NCBI GenBank assembly: GCA_964497585.1 | Contig: CAZCDS010000023.1 | Coordinates: 1 to 64,000 of the forward strand | Source: CAZCDS01 sp964497585 | GTDB lineage: Bacteria > Desulfobacterota > Desulfomonilia > Desulfomonilales > Desulfomonilaceae | DNA: 64,000 nt | Direction: 5' to 3' | In this document: one piece after another, positions 1-8,055 of the stretch | Layout of the letters: the number at the start of each line of letters is the position of its first letter | Position numbering within the stretch: the stretch's first letter is position 1 | The notes under the pieces: generated by a model | The model's input: only the letters and a program-made list of their open reading frames with translations | Told to the model about the DNA's origin: nothing | Databases searched by the model: none | Position numbers and translations under genes: made by a program

Positions 1-26
1 CCCTCACTCATTTTCCTTACCTCAAT

Positions 27-56
27 GTTCATTGTTAGAAAGCACGGTGGTATAAT
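27..56 (+). promoter_or_regulatory. Possible sigma70 promoter upstream of the selenoprotein gene
   Basis: A perfect -10 hexamer TATAAT lies at 51-56. The best upstream partner is a weak TTCATT at 28-33 with a 17-base spacer. Between this and the start codon at 194 lies about 130 bases of leader containing a small hairpin (AGGAG, TTCG loop, CTCCT, 68-81). The role of the leader is unknown. Confidence 0.35.
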
Positions 57-193
57 CTCATCGAGCAAGGAGTTCGCTCCTGCCGCGGGCGGAGCAATGG
101 CACGCGTTATGGCCCGCTTCCGTGGGTTCGGCTCGAAGCGCTGAGCGGCGGATGCGGAAACCTGCATCAACACTTTGAAATAAGGAGATATCT

Positions 194-1072
194 ATGGGAA
201 CATCTGAGAAGACGGTCGACGGATTCAGATTTCTTCCACCGAGTCTTGCTGCGTGGATACGAGCCTACATCCCGGCGGAAACGTTTTCAGGCCCGATCCC
301 CTGGACTCCGCTGTCCAAGCCGCTGTCCGAAGCGACCGTGACCCTGATTACGAGCGCGGGAGTAAGCCTCAAGAGCGATCCACCCTTTGATATGGAACGA
401 GAAAGGCGCGAGCCGACTTATGGCGACCGATCTTTCCGGGCGATTCCGAACACGGCGACGGGAAAGGATGTCAATGCTAATCACCTGCATATCAACACGG
501 ACTATATCCTTCAGGATATCAATGTGATACTTCCGCTGGGCCGGATGAAGGAGTTCGAGGAAGAAGGCCGCATCGGCAGGCTCGCACCGACTGTCTATTC
601 TTTTTATGGCTTCCAGTGGCAGAGCGTGGAGTTCCTGACCACAGCCATCGAACCGATGGCAAAGAATATGCGGGAGGAAGGAGTTGACGGGGTGCTCCTC
701 ACCCCGGCTTGACCCTTCTGTTGCCAGTCCGTGGGACTGGCTGCACGGTTCCTCGAGGAAGCGCAGTTCAGCACCGTAGTACTCACACCGACTCCTGAAT
801 TCCATAATATTATGGGCGTTCCTCGAGCCGCCGCCATTGAGTTTCCCTACGGAAGACCGGTCGGAGACGTGGGGGACCGCGACGGGCAGCGAGACGTACT
901 ACTGAGAACGCTCGCCCTCCTGGAGGAAGCGCAGGAACCGGGCGAACTCCGGCACCTACCATTCACGTGGCCTGAAGAGCCGAAGGACGCGAAATGGCAT
1001 CCTCATGAGATGAGTCCCCTCATCAGACTGTATCTAGACCAAATCCGGCAGGCACGGAGGAAAGAAGCCTAG
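194..1072 (+). CDS. PrdB/GrdB-family selenoprotein (UGA read as selenocysteine)
   Basis: The frame opened by ATG 194 (Shine-Dalgarno AAGGAG just upstream) meets TGA at 710-712, and the same frame continues without another stop to 1072. Reading the TGA as Sec gives a 292-residue protein with Sec at residue 173 in the context LLTPA-U-PFCCQSVG. This is the UxxC redox motif position of the D-proline/glycine reductase selenoprotein B family (often UPVCHQ in relatives). Family features continue on both sides: a 'TLITSAGVSLKSDPPFDME' type N-terminal segment and, after the Sec, LAARFLEEAQFSTV and an EFPYGRP segment. Such proteins use the selenolate for reductive cleavage; the substrate of this short stand-alone homologue is unknown, and no PrdA/GrdA partner is in the window. 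A conventional gene call would split it into two pieces (194-712 and 731-1072). Confidence 0.88.
713..741 (+). promoter_or_regulatory. Bacterial SECIS-like hairpin
   Basis: Immediately after the UGA, CCAGTCC at 724-730 pairs perfectly with GGACTGG at 734-740 around a GUG loop, and G723-C741 extends the stem to 8 bp. The stem begins about 11 bases after the UGA, with a G-containing apical loop, as expected for the in-frame element that recruits SelB. It is simultaneously coding sequence (residues after Sec). Confidence 0.75.
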
Positions 1073-1080
1073 CCGGTGGC

Positions 1081-1116
1081 GGGCGCTGTGCCATGCGTGC
1101 CGCGCCCTTCGGTTTT
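1081..1116 (+). terminator. Probable terminator of the selenoprotein gene
   Basis: GGGCGC (1081-1086) can pair with GCGCCC (1102-1107) just after the stop codon at 1072. The stem is followed by TTCGGTTTT. The U-tract is interrupted, so this is a moderate candidate. Confidence 0.45.
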
Positions 1117-1139
1117 GAGTTCATGACAAAAGGGAGCGT

Positions 1140-1202
1140 ATCCGAGGCCGTGTGTGTTTCATGGGTTTACGCAAGAATCCATAGAGCGAAAAGGCCTCGG
1201 AT
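1140..1202. repeat. Long inverted repeat with nested hairpin
   Basis: ATCCGAGGCC (1140-1149) is matched perfectly by GGCCTCGGAT (1193-1202). Inside the 43-base spacer, ATGGGTT pairs with AATCCAT (one G-U). The whole could fold into a two-tier stem. It lies in the 1073-1414 gap, which otherwise shows no gene. It could be a REP-like element, a small structured RNA or a second terminator. Confidence 0.4.
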
Positions 1203-1414
1203 GAGAGCCTAGATACTCGAACCGAAGCGGAACGATCGGCCGGGCTCATCTGCAATATGGGCAGGCTCAGCAACAGGCGGCCTCGCATGTGGGACTCCAT
1301 GAGTTCACGGTGAGGAGGATTCTGCTGCAGGAAAAGGGGAAGGCAAGCAACAGGGCCTGACCCCGAGCTTCTGCACGAGCTAAATCGTTTACTTGGCTGC
1401 AGCAAGAATCCAAG

Positions 1415-2411
1415 ATGGACCGACGACTGAGAATCGTTGGTATCGTTGCGGCGGTCTGGATTGGAGCGGTTTGGATGACCGGGTCGGCCATTGCGTCCAC
1501 GCGAGTCTTTTGGAATACCAACAAACGGGCAAAGGTCGTGGGACGTACGATGGACCTTGCCATCGACGACAACCCGCGGATGGTGATCTATCCCCGAGGT
1601 TTGGAGCGTGACGGGAAGGCCGGTGATAATTTTCTCAAATGGAAATCAAAATATGGCAGTGTCGTGATGACAGCCTTCGGGGTCGCAGCGAATGACCGAA
1701 TAAACGAGAGCGGGCTGGCTGCGCACATGATCAATCTTCCCAACCCCGAATATGAAGTCCGTGACAATCGCCCTGGTATAGGTAATCTCGTCTGGATTCA
1801 ATACTTCCTGGACAACTGTAAAACCGTCGAGGAGTCTCTTGCGACCCTCGACACGTTCCAGGTCGTTTCTATGGAGTTCCAGAACGAGAAATGGCCTCAA
1901 CACGTTGCCCTGGAGGATGCAACCGGCGACTCCGCGGTGTTGGAATGTGTAGGCAGCAAGCTGGTTGTGTATCATGGACGGCAGTAAACGGTCTTGACCA
2001 ACAAGCACACACTCGACGAGCAACTCAAGAATCTGAAAAGATACAAGCTCTTCGGCGGTAAGCTGCCCCTACCTGGGGACATTGATCCTGCGAGCCGCTT
2101 CATCCGGGCCGCCTCCTTTCTTAAGACGCTCCCGGAGCCCCGTAATGAACGCGAAGCGCTCGCATTCCTGCGCGGGGTCATGTTCAGGATAACCAGCCCG
2201 TTTGGATCTCAAGACACATCCGGCTCCGGCAGCTCAAACGTGGGGCCGACTCGCTGGCTCATCCTCTATGATCCCACTAACCGGACGATCTATTTCATGG
2301 GCATTGCAAACCTCAACCTTTTTCGGGTCAGCTTGGAGGATGTTGATTTGCAGGAGGGGGCTCTGGTGCAGCACTTCGATCCAATGGACTCGGGTCTTTG
2401 CGGAGAGATGT
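1415..2411 (+). pseudogene. Broken linear amide C-N hydrolase (choloylglycine hydrolase family)
   Basis: Residues 1-190 from ATG 1415 and the segment from about 1988 are consecutive parts of one Ntn-hydrolase of the penicillin V acylase / bile salt hydrolase family. The two parts are in the same frame and are interrupted only by TAA at 1985-1987, at a place where relatives continue with an aromatic residue (YHGRQ-stop-TV). The N-terminus is a signal peptide ending AIA, after which the family has the nucleophilic Cys. Here codon 28 is TCC (Ser), giving ASTRVFWNTN. Later family segments are visible: GRTMDL, LEDATGDSAVLE, KLPLPGDIDPASRF, LPEPRNEREAL, SPFGSQDTSG, PTRW. Similarity fades after GLCGEM near 2411. 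The loss of the nucleophile plus a premature stop argue for an inactive relic. Secretion would have been to the periplasm. Confidence 0.8.
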
Positions 2412-2741
2412 TTCGACTACCAAGGTTGGAAATGGCAAACAACAACCAAGAAAGGCAAGGTACGTACGATTGCACGGATCAATGTTGCAGACCGGTTCCC
2501 TATAGCGGGTTGGGCTTCCTGGGCTTTCGGGATCGACGTTACCGAACGCGAAGGAGACCAGCGAAGTCGTCGTCTCGCCTACCCGAGCGTGAGAGTGTGA
2601 GCCCATCAGTTCTTTTTGCGTGGCGATCTTCGGGGACGATCCTGCATGGTGGCAACCGGCTTCTCATCGATGGCCGGCGCTTACCATGCAATTCCACGGA
2701 TTTAAGGCACACCCCAGGAGAGAAAGGAAGGTTCGAAATAG
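2412..2741. other. Non-coding or decayed stretch
   Basis: No convincing gene is seen. The frame of the broken hydrolase stays open to 2761 but its translation here resembles nothing recognisable. A different frame gives a Trp-rich segment (about 2403-2600) that could be debris of another gene. Confidence 0.4.
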
Positions 2742-3071
2742 ATGGAAGGCCCTTCCGGTGAAATCAGTAAGCAGACGGCTCAGGTCTTGCTGGAGAGAAT
2801 CGATGCCCTTGAAAGAGCGATCAAGACCATTAAGATGCGAAACAGAAGGGTTGAAGGTGACAAGGCTTGGGAAATCAGCCACACAAGGCATTTTCTTGTG
2901 GCAGTGATCACCTACGTTCTGGCGACCGCGGTCCTCTGGCTGATCTCTTTTGACGAACCGTACCGCGGAGCGTTGATCCCTACCCTTGGGTACGTACTCT
3001 CTACGCTGACCCTGGAATCTGCCAAGAGGTTCTGGATTGGCCGTTTCCTTAGGCGACCCCCTTCAGGATAG
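2742..3071 (+). CDS. Small membrane protein, coiled coil plus two TM segments
   Basis: This 109-residue protein begins at ATG 2742 after AAGGAAG at 2724-2730. Residues 8-35 form a charged amphipathic helix (likely coiled coil). They are followed by ISHTRHFLVAVITYVLATAV, which starts the first TM helix, then a short DEPYRGA loop and a second hydrophobic segment GALIPTLGYVLSTLT. The C-terminus is basic (RFWIGRFLRR). The layout of an N-terminal coiled coil feeding a 2-TM hairpin is seen in many uncharacterised bacterial and archaeal proteins. I do not recognise a function. It stands alone between a pseudogene and a convergently oriented gene. Confidence 0.7.
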   Translation: MEGPSGEISKQTAQVLLERIDALERAIKTIKMRNRRVEGDKAWEISHTRHFLVAVITYVLATAVLWLISFDEPYRGALIPTLGYVLSTLTLESAKRFWIGRFLRRPPSG

Positions 3072-3253
3072 GGAGTGGGTTATCGAGATCATGGGGTCCA
3101 CCGAAGTATGCACCCATGGTCATTTTCACATCACATGAGCCTCGGGTTCATTGCTCGGGGTCGCCCGGTAACGAACACTGGGATCAAGGCCGTCGCAGTC
3201 CTGCAGGAGGTGGGACCGTCAACTCGCCTCAGCTCGAACGCACTAAGATATTA

Positions 3254-3718
3254 CTACTTTAGATAGTAACCGCCGGCGATAAGGAAATCCTGCCCGGGAA
3301 CTCTCATGAAGTAGGTCCTCTTGAGAGTCGGAGTCTCTGAACCCGGTTTGGGCCACTTATACTCAATCCAGCCGGACCCCTTCTCCTTCGCAATCTTTGT
3401 CATCTTCCGGACAAATAGCAATCCAGAGAGGTCCTTGCCGCGAACTAGATGGCTGCTCTTAGCGCCCCCGCCCAGATCCACGTTGTTGAGTGAGACAGCG
3501 AAAAGAAAGAGTTCTCCCTTCACGAAAGGACCCTTGAGTTTGTTTATCTCCCTGAGGGCCGCTTCCTTTCCTTTTTCCTTCACCAGTGCCACTCCTCTCT
3601 CAACCAGGGCCTTGACCTTCGCGTCTTGTTCCCGGCTCTCTTTGTCCTGGGCAAGAACACCTGTGCAGGTCAGCACAGAAACACCCAACACCATTGTCAA
3701 TACAATCAGTTTCTTCAT
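3254..3718 (-). CDS. Secreted single-Cache-domain protein
   Basis: The start chosen is ATG at 3718, because AAAGGAGGTCGTT precedes it directly; an upstream in-frame start at 3787 would put extra residues before an evident signal peptide (MKKLIVLTMVLGVSVLTCTGVLAQ, the first 23-24 residues). The mature part of about 130 residues is a single Cache (sCache_2-like) sensor fold: the KALVERGVALVKEKGKEAAL helix, the LNNVDLG strand, the KDLSGLLFVRKMTKIAKEKGSGWIEYKWP core and the final VPGQDFLIAGGYY strand. In this family such domains are usually the ligand-binding part of chemoreceptors or kinases. Here it is free in the periplasm, so it may be a solute-binding accessory. The ligand is unknown. Confidence 0.8.
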   Translation of the reverse strand: MKKLIVLTMVLGVSVLTCTGVLAQDKESREQDAKVKALVERGVALVKEKGKEAALREINKLKGPFVKGELFLFAVSLNNVDLGGGAKSSHLVRGKDLSGLLFVRKMTKIAKEKGSGWIEYKWPKPGSETPTLKRTYFMRVPGQDFLIAGGYYLK

Positions 3719-4571
3719 AACGACCTCCTTTAAAGAAAAGCGAACCGGAATTCTGCGGCGGTCTTGCCATTTTGACTGGTTCGCCACCCTTGAGGGGCAG
3801 AGAGGTCCACCCGCACCCCAAAAAGGTCTCCGTGGGGTTTCCCACGCGGCCTGACGCAGGCAAAACTGTCATCAAGTTGGCGAAAAGGCCCCTCTTGTCC
3901 TTTTTCTGAGCGTACCTCGCCCCCGCTCACTCCGTCAATCATTTTTGCCGCCCTGCTCGTCACCCCAACACAGCACGGTAATGTCGAGGCAAACGAAACG
4001 CCAACGCCACATGAACCTGCCACCTCCTTGAGTGATACGTGACTCTCGCTCCACCCTTAACGAGTCGCTAGTTGAGCCGTTCTCTTGACCTTTTCACCCT
4101 CTAGCCACGTAGCTAGAATTGCCTAAGCATGTGCAGCAGATTATAGCCCAAGACTTCCATGAGCAACCGTGATTGATTTGCCCCAAAACGGCAGCCACCG
4201 GGCTTGTCCGAATACAACGTATTCTTCCCCTCTTTTAGCCGATTCTCAACGTCACTACATTTGCTTAATGATATCAACATATTCACCGAAAGAGCTTACA
4301 TTTCCGTGTCGTGCCGCCGAATAATCTGGGGCGGTATACGTGCGCGGCCTCAGCGTGGCCACTCTGACGGATTGCGACAAGCGGGCGACCCAAATGCACC
4401 AAATACTCAGGCAGTGGCGAAGGAGAAGGCCACATCCGACGGATACGGTCGTTCCGGCGTTGACGAGGAGTCCGAGGAAAAGGTATCCTATCGCACTGAC
4501 CGGATGAAGACCCCTCGAGCAGGGAGCGTCTCTATGCGGAAGCTGAGACTGAAACGAAAACGGAGTAGCAT
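3719..4571. other. Long intergenic region with structured leader candidate
   Basis: No gene is supported. On the minus strand, in what would be the leader of the Cache-protein gene, a perfect hairpin (CGTGGG, loop AAAC, CCCACG; plus coordinates 3831-3846) and a smaller CCC/GGG hairpin near 3787-3797 sit in a GC-rich segment. They could be a cis-regulatory RNA or a REP-type element; I could not match them to a riboswitch class I know. The part from about 3860 to 4571 has no visible signal beyond GGAG before the next start. Confidence 0.35.
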
Positions 4572-6566
4572 TTGCCTCATCCCCGATCTTTGGGTCACCT
4601 CTATCCCTTCTCCGCGATAGTCGGCCAGGATTCCATGAAGCTGGCATTGATACTCAATGCCATCAGTCCGCTCGTCGGAGGCGTCCTGATCAGAGGAGAC
4701 AAGGGGACTGCCAAGTCGACGGCTGTTCGGGCCTTGGCGAGACTCCTTCCCGACATCGAAAGTCCCGATGGTTCGTCTTCCGCACCTGATCCTGAACAGC
4801 CGAGGCCCTTGGACGAGGGACCCCATGACGAGTCGACCGCCGCTCGGTCCCGGGGCGAGCCATTCGTGGAACTTCCCCTGAACGCCACGGAAGAGATGGT
4901 GGTGGGAGGACTCGATTTCTCCGCATCGGTGCGGGAAGGCCGTCGCGTTTTCCAGCGAGGCCTCCTCGCGCGGGTCCATCAAGGCATCCTTTACGTGGAT
5001 GAAGTGAACCTGCTGCCCGATCATCTTGTGGACATAATCCTCGACGTCTCCGCGTCGGGAGAGAACGTGGTTCAGCGAGAGGGGATATCCCATCGGCACC
5101 CCGCCCGCTTCATCCTCGTCGGAACGATGAACCCGGACGAGGGTGAGTTGCGACCGCAATTGCTTGACCGTTTCGGTCTTTGCGTGCAGGTGGAAGGAGA
5201 GCAGGACGCGGTATCCCGTGTCGAAGTGCTTCTCCGAAGGGACGCTTTCGATCGTGATCCCCGAGCCTTCTGCAGGCGGTTCGAGAGCCGGGATCGAGCA
5301 TTAGCCGGAACCATCGCCGAGGCACGGAGAATCCTGCCGTATATAAGCTTTCCCGGATATCTCGAGAGAGCGGTTGCAAAGCTCTGTCTGCGTCACAACG
5401 TGGCCGGACACAGGGCGGACATCGTGATTGCGCACACCGCTCGTGTTCTTGCTGCGTTTGAGGGTCGTTCCGAGACCACCCTGGACGACGTTCGCCGGGC
5501 CGCGCTTCTGGCCTTGCCTCATCGTTCCCGTGAACGTGTGCAGGACGGGGATTCCCCAGCGAAGCCTCCTGCATCCCAGCGATCCCACAATCGGCGTATG
5601 CCTGGGGACGACGACCGAGAATATCCCAAACAGGAACCGAATCGTACTCCCATGTACCATGCAGGGGTGCAAGAGATGGAATTCGACCCGTCTCGACGAC
5701 CAAGGGAACGCTCCGATAATCCTGAAGCGATCTTTGACGTGGGACCGACGTTCAAGGTTCGGGAGATCGCGCATCGTCCCGACAGGCTCTTCCGGCAACA
5801 GCCGGGTAAGCGGACGCGAACGCGAACCGGACGCAAAAGAGGAAGGTATGTCAGGAGCACTCTCCATCGCATGAACGGAGACGTCGCACTTGACGCGACA
5901 TTTCGAGCGGCCGCTCCCTTCCAGTTGATGCGAGAAGCAGAAAACGGATTGGTCGTGGCGATCCGCGATGAAGATATCCGGGAGAAGATTCGGGAGGCCC
6001 GGTCGGGCAATTTCTTGCTCTTCGTAGTTGACGCGAGTGGCTCCATGGGCGCGAAGGGCCGCATGATGGCTTCGAAAGGAGCGATCATGTCAATGCTTCA
6101 GGACGCCTACCGGAAGCGGGATCGGGCGGCTATGGTATCATTTCGCAAGCAACAAGCCACGGTGAACCTCCCGCCCACTTCCTCGATCTATCGGGCGGGG
6201 CGGCTTCTGAAGGAGCTTCCAGTCGGCGGCAAGACGCCGCTGGCCGCGGGACTCCGTAAGGGCCAGGCAGTCCTGAGAAATGTCCTGCTCAAAGATCCCG
6301 AGTGTCGGCCTATCGCGATTATCATGACCGACGGGAAGGCCAACGAGAGCATGGGAAAAGGCGATCCCTTTTGGGAGGCGCTCTCGATCGCGAAAAGCCT
6401 TGCTTCGGAAAAGCGGCTCAAATCGATTGTCGTCGACGCGGAGGAATTCGGAGGCTTTCGATACGGGTTGGCCGGGAGGCTCGCGGAGGTCTTGCGCGCC
6501 GAGTATCTGAAAATCACTGATTTGCGTGCGGACATCCTCCGGGAAATTGTAAGGAGTAATTCCTGA
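4572..6566 (+). CDS. ChlI-ChlD fusion: AAA+ chelatase ATPase with VWA domain
   Basis: The predicted protein has 664 residues and a TTG start at 4572 (GGAG at 4562-4565); the family hallmark YPFSAIVGQ lies only 12 residues in, so little upstream sequence is missing. The N-terminal half is a MgCh-type AAA+ domain with Walker A GDKGTAKST (about 39-47), an insert before ELPLNATEEMVVGGLD, Walker B ILYVDEVNLLPDH and the GTMNPDEGELRPQLLDRFGL sensor segment. A low-complexity Arg/Pro-rich linker follows (about 325-440). The C-terminal part is a von Willebrand A domain with the MIDAS motif DASGSMG and the IIMTDG segment. This is the architecture of putative cobalto-/magnesium-chelatase motor subunits. 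The metal and large subunit (CobN/ChlH-like) are unknown and not encoded nearby. It overlaps the next gene by one base (TGATG), so the two are probably translated together. Confidence 0.88.
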   Translation: MPHPRSLGHLYPFSAIVGQDSMKLALILNAISPLVGGVLIRGDKGTAKSTAVRALARLLPDIESPDGSSSAPDPEQPRPLDEGPHDESTAARSRGEPFVELPLNATEEMVVGGLDFSASVREGRRVFQRGLLARVHQGILYVDEVNLLPDHLVDIILDVSASGENVVQREGISHRHPARFILVGTMNPDEGELRPQLLDRFGLCVQVEGEQDAVSRVEVLLRRDAFDRDPRAFCRRFESRDRALAGTIAEARRILPYISFPGYLERAVAKLCLRHNVAGHRADIVIAHTARVLAAFEGRSETTLDDVRRAALLALPHRSRERVQDGDSPAKPPASQRSHNRRMPGDDDREYPKQEPNRTPMYHAGVQEMEFDPSRRPRERSDNPEAIFDVGPTFKVREIAHRPDRLFRQQPGKRTRTRTGRKRGRYVRSTLHRMNGDVALDATFRAAAPFQLMREAENGLVVAIRDEDIREKIREARSGNFLLFVVDASGSMGAKGRMMASKGAIMSMLQDAYRKRDRAAMVSFRKQQATVNLPPTSSIYRAGRLLKELPVGGKTPLAAGLRKGQAVLRNVLLKDPECRPIAIIMTDGKANESMGKGDPFWEALSIAKSLASEKRLKSIVVDAEEFGGFRYGLAGRLAEVLRAEYLKITDLRADILREIVRSNS

Positions 6567-7624
6567 TGTCAGTTGTGCCCATATATCCTTTTGCGGCAAT
6601 CGTAGGCCAGGAGAGCATGAAACTGGGCCTCATACTCAATGTCATCGATCCCGGCATCGGCGGGGTGCTCATCAGCGGAGAAAAGGGGACTTCGAAGTCG
6701 ACCGCGGTGCGGGGTCTTGCAGACATTCTTCCCTTGATCGAGGTGGTCGATGCCTGTCCGTTTCAGATGGCGGCTCACGGGTTCCACCCGGTGTGTGACA
6801 TCTGCACGGAGCAATGGTGTTGTAACGGCGAACCCGGACGGGCAAATCCTCCCATCGCGGCGAGAAAGATCCATGTGGTCGAGCTGCCCGTAGGAGCCAC
6901 GGAAGACAGGCTCGTCGGAACGCTCAACCTGGAGCACGCGCTGAAGAAAGCCGAGAAGCGCTTCGAACCCGGTATCCTGGCGCAGGCTCATCGGGGCATC
7001 CTCTATGTAGACGAAGTGAACTTGCTTGACGATCACCTCGTGGACGTGCTCCTGGATTCTGCGGCCATGGGCACGAATACCGTGGAGCGGGAAGGCGTCT
7101 CGTTCGTCCATCCCGCTCGCTTCACTCTTGTAGGCACCATGAACCCCGAAGAAGGCGAGCTGCGGCCGCAACTACTCGACCGGTTCGGTCTCTGCGTTAT
7201 TGTGGGAGGTATCGGGGACGCGGAAGACCGAGTGGCGATCATGGAACGCAGACTCTCGTTCGACGAGGGCCCTTCACGGTTCGCGGCGCAATGGACCGAT
7301 CAATGTCGAGAGATCTCTGAACGAATTCGGATCGCTCAACAATTGTGCCCCGAGGTGACTGTGAAGAGACCGATACTTGAGCGAATCGCCTCTGCCTGCA
7401 TCCGACTCGGCGTGGACGGCCACCGCGGTGACATCGTCACGCTCAAGGCTTCGCGGGCCATCGCCGCATACCAGGGGCGAACCGAAGTCACGCCCGAAGA
7501 TGTGGCGGCAGCCGCGGAACTGGCATTGCCCCACCGTGTCAAACAGACTCCCGTCGAAGGGGACGCAACACAGGTCCTTGCAGAAATCCGGCATGCTTTG
7601 TCAGTTGATCGATGGACTCGTTGA
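6566..7624 (+). CDS. ChlI-like AAA+ chelatase ATPase subunit
   Basis: This 352-residue protein starts at the A of the upstream TGA (TGATG coupling). The sequence YPFAAIVGQESMKLGLILN opens the AAA+ core. Walker A is GEKGTSKST (about 39-47), Walker B GILYVDEVNLLDDH, and the sensor block GTMNPEEGELRPQLLDRFGL. A Cys-rich insert (C64, C77, C80, C85, C86) sits between Walker A and the ELPVGATEDRLVGTL segment, as in other BchI/ChlI-type subunits. The C-terminal helical lid (DVAAAAELALPHR) is complete. It resembles the ATPase domain of its upstream neighbour closely, so the pair probably forms the mixed ATPase ring of a metal chelatase. The absence of a large subunit leaves the partner unidentified. 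Confidence 0.88.
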   Translation: MSVVPIYPFAAIVGQESMKLGLILNVIDPGIGGVLISGEKGTSKSTAVRGLADILPLIEVVDACPFQMAAHGFHPVCDICTEQWCCNGEPGRANPPIAARKIHVVELPVGATEDRLVGTLNLEHALKKAEKRFEPGILAQAHRGILYVDEVNLLDDHLVDVLLDSAAMGTNTVEREGVSFVHPARFTLVGTMNPEEGELRPQLLDRFGLCVIVGGIGDAEDRVAIMERRLSFDEGPSRFAAQWTDQCREISERIRIAQQLCPEVTVKRPILERIASACIRLGVDGHRGDIVTLKASRAIAAYQGRTEVTPEDVAAAAELALPHRVKQTPVEGDATQVLAEIRHALSVDRWTR

Positions 7625-8055
7625 GCAGATTCTCCGAAGTGACACGAGTCAGCCTGACCTTGGGCCCCGATTTCACCCCTGCTGACCGTACTGACACAGT
7701 CTCCGCACTAGGCCCCTGACAGAGGAACCGGCTGGCAGACGCCCTGTGGGTTGCTCCCTTGCAGCCGACAGCTTGCCGCGGCGGCTGACCACATATGCTT
7801 GAAATGTTGGCTAATATACCCTATGATAGAGCAACGGGACGGGAACAGACAGCCGAATTGCGGACCGATTACTGTTCGCACAGCCCGGCTTTCCGGACCG
7901 TTGCATCCGCAGGCTGCGATCCCTGCCAAGACGGTGTGTGCTGTGAACAAGACGTGATTCATTCGTCTCAAGGCTTCATCCGATTGGTCTGATCAAACGA
8001 TTACTCGTGCCGGGATGAAAACAACAACCGCTCCTCCGGCGACCGTGCTTCGGCC
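7625..8055. other. Intergenic region carrying a promoter
   Basis: No gene is convincing. A 65-codon frame at 7795-7992 with a CDPCQDGVCC string has no ribosome-binding site and overlaps the promoter described separately, so it is not called. Confidence 0.4.
7799..7827 (+). promoter_or_regulatory. Sigma70-type promoter for the Cache-GGDEF gene
   Basis: TTGAAA at 7799-7804, a 17-base spacer, then TATGAT at 7822-7827. This predicts a transcript start near 7834 and an untranslated leader of about 220 bases before the start codon at 8056. Confidence 0.5.

Noticed and set aside
100..150. A GTGGGTTCGGCTCGAAG string resembling a tRNA T-arm
   Set aside because: No acceptor, D or anticodon stems can be drawn around it.
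7795..7992. A small frame with a Cys-rich CDPCQDGVCC string
   Set aside because: No ribosome site, and it coincides with a good promoter for the next gene.
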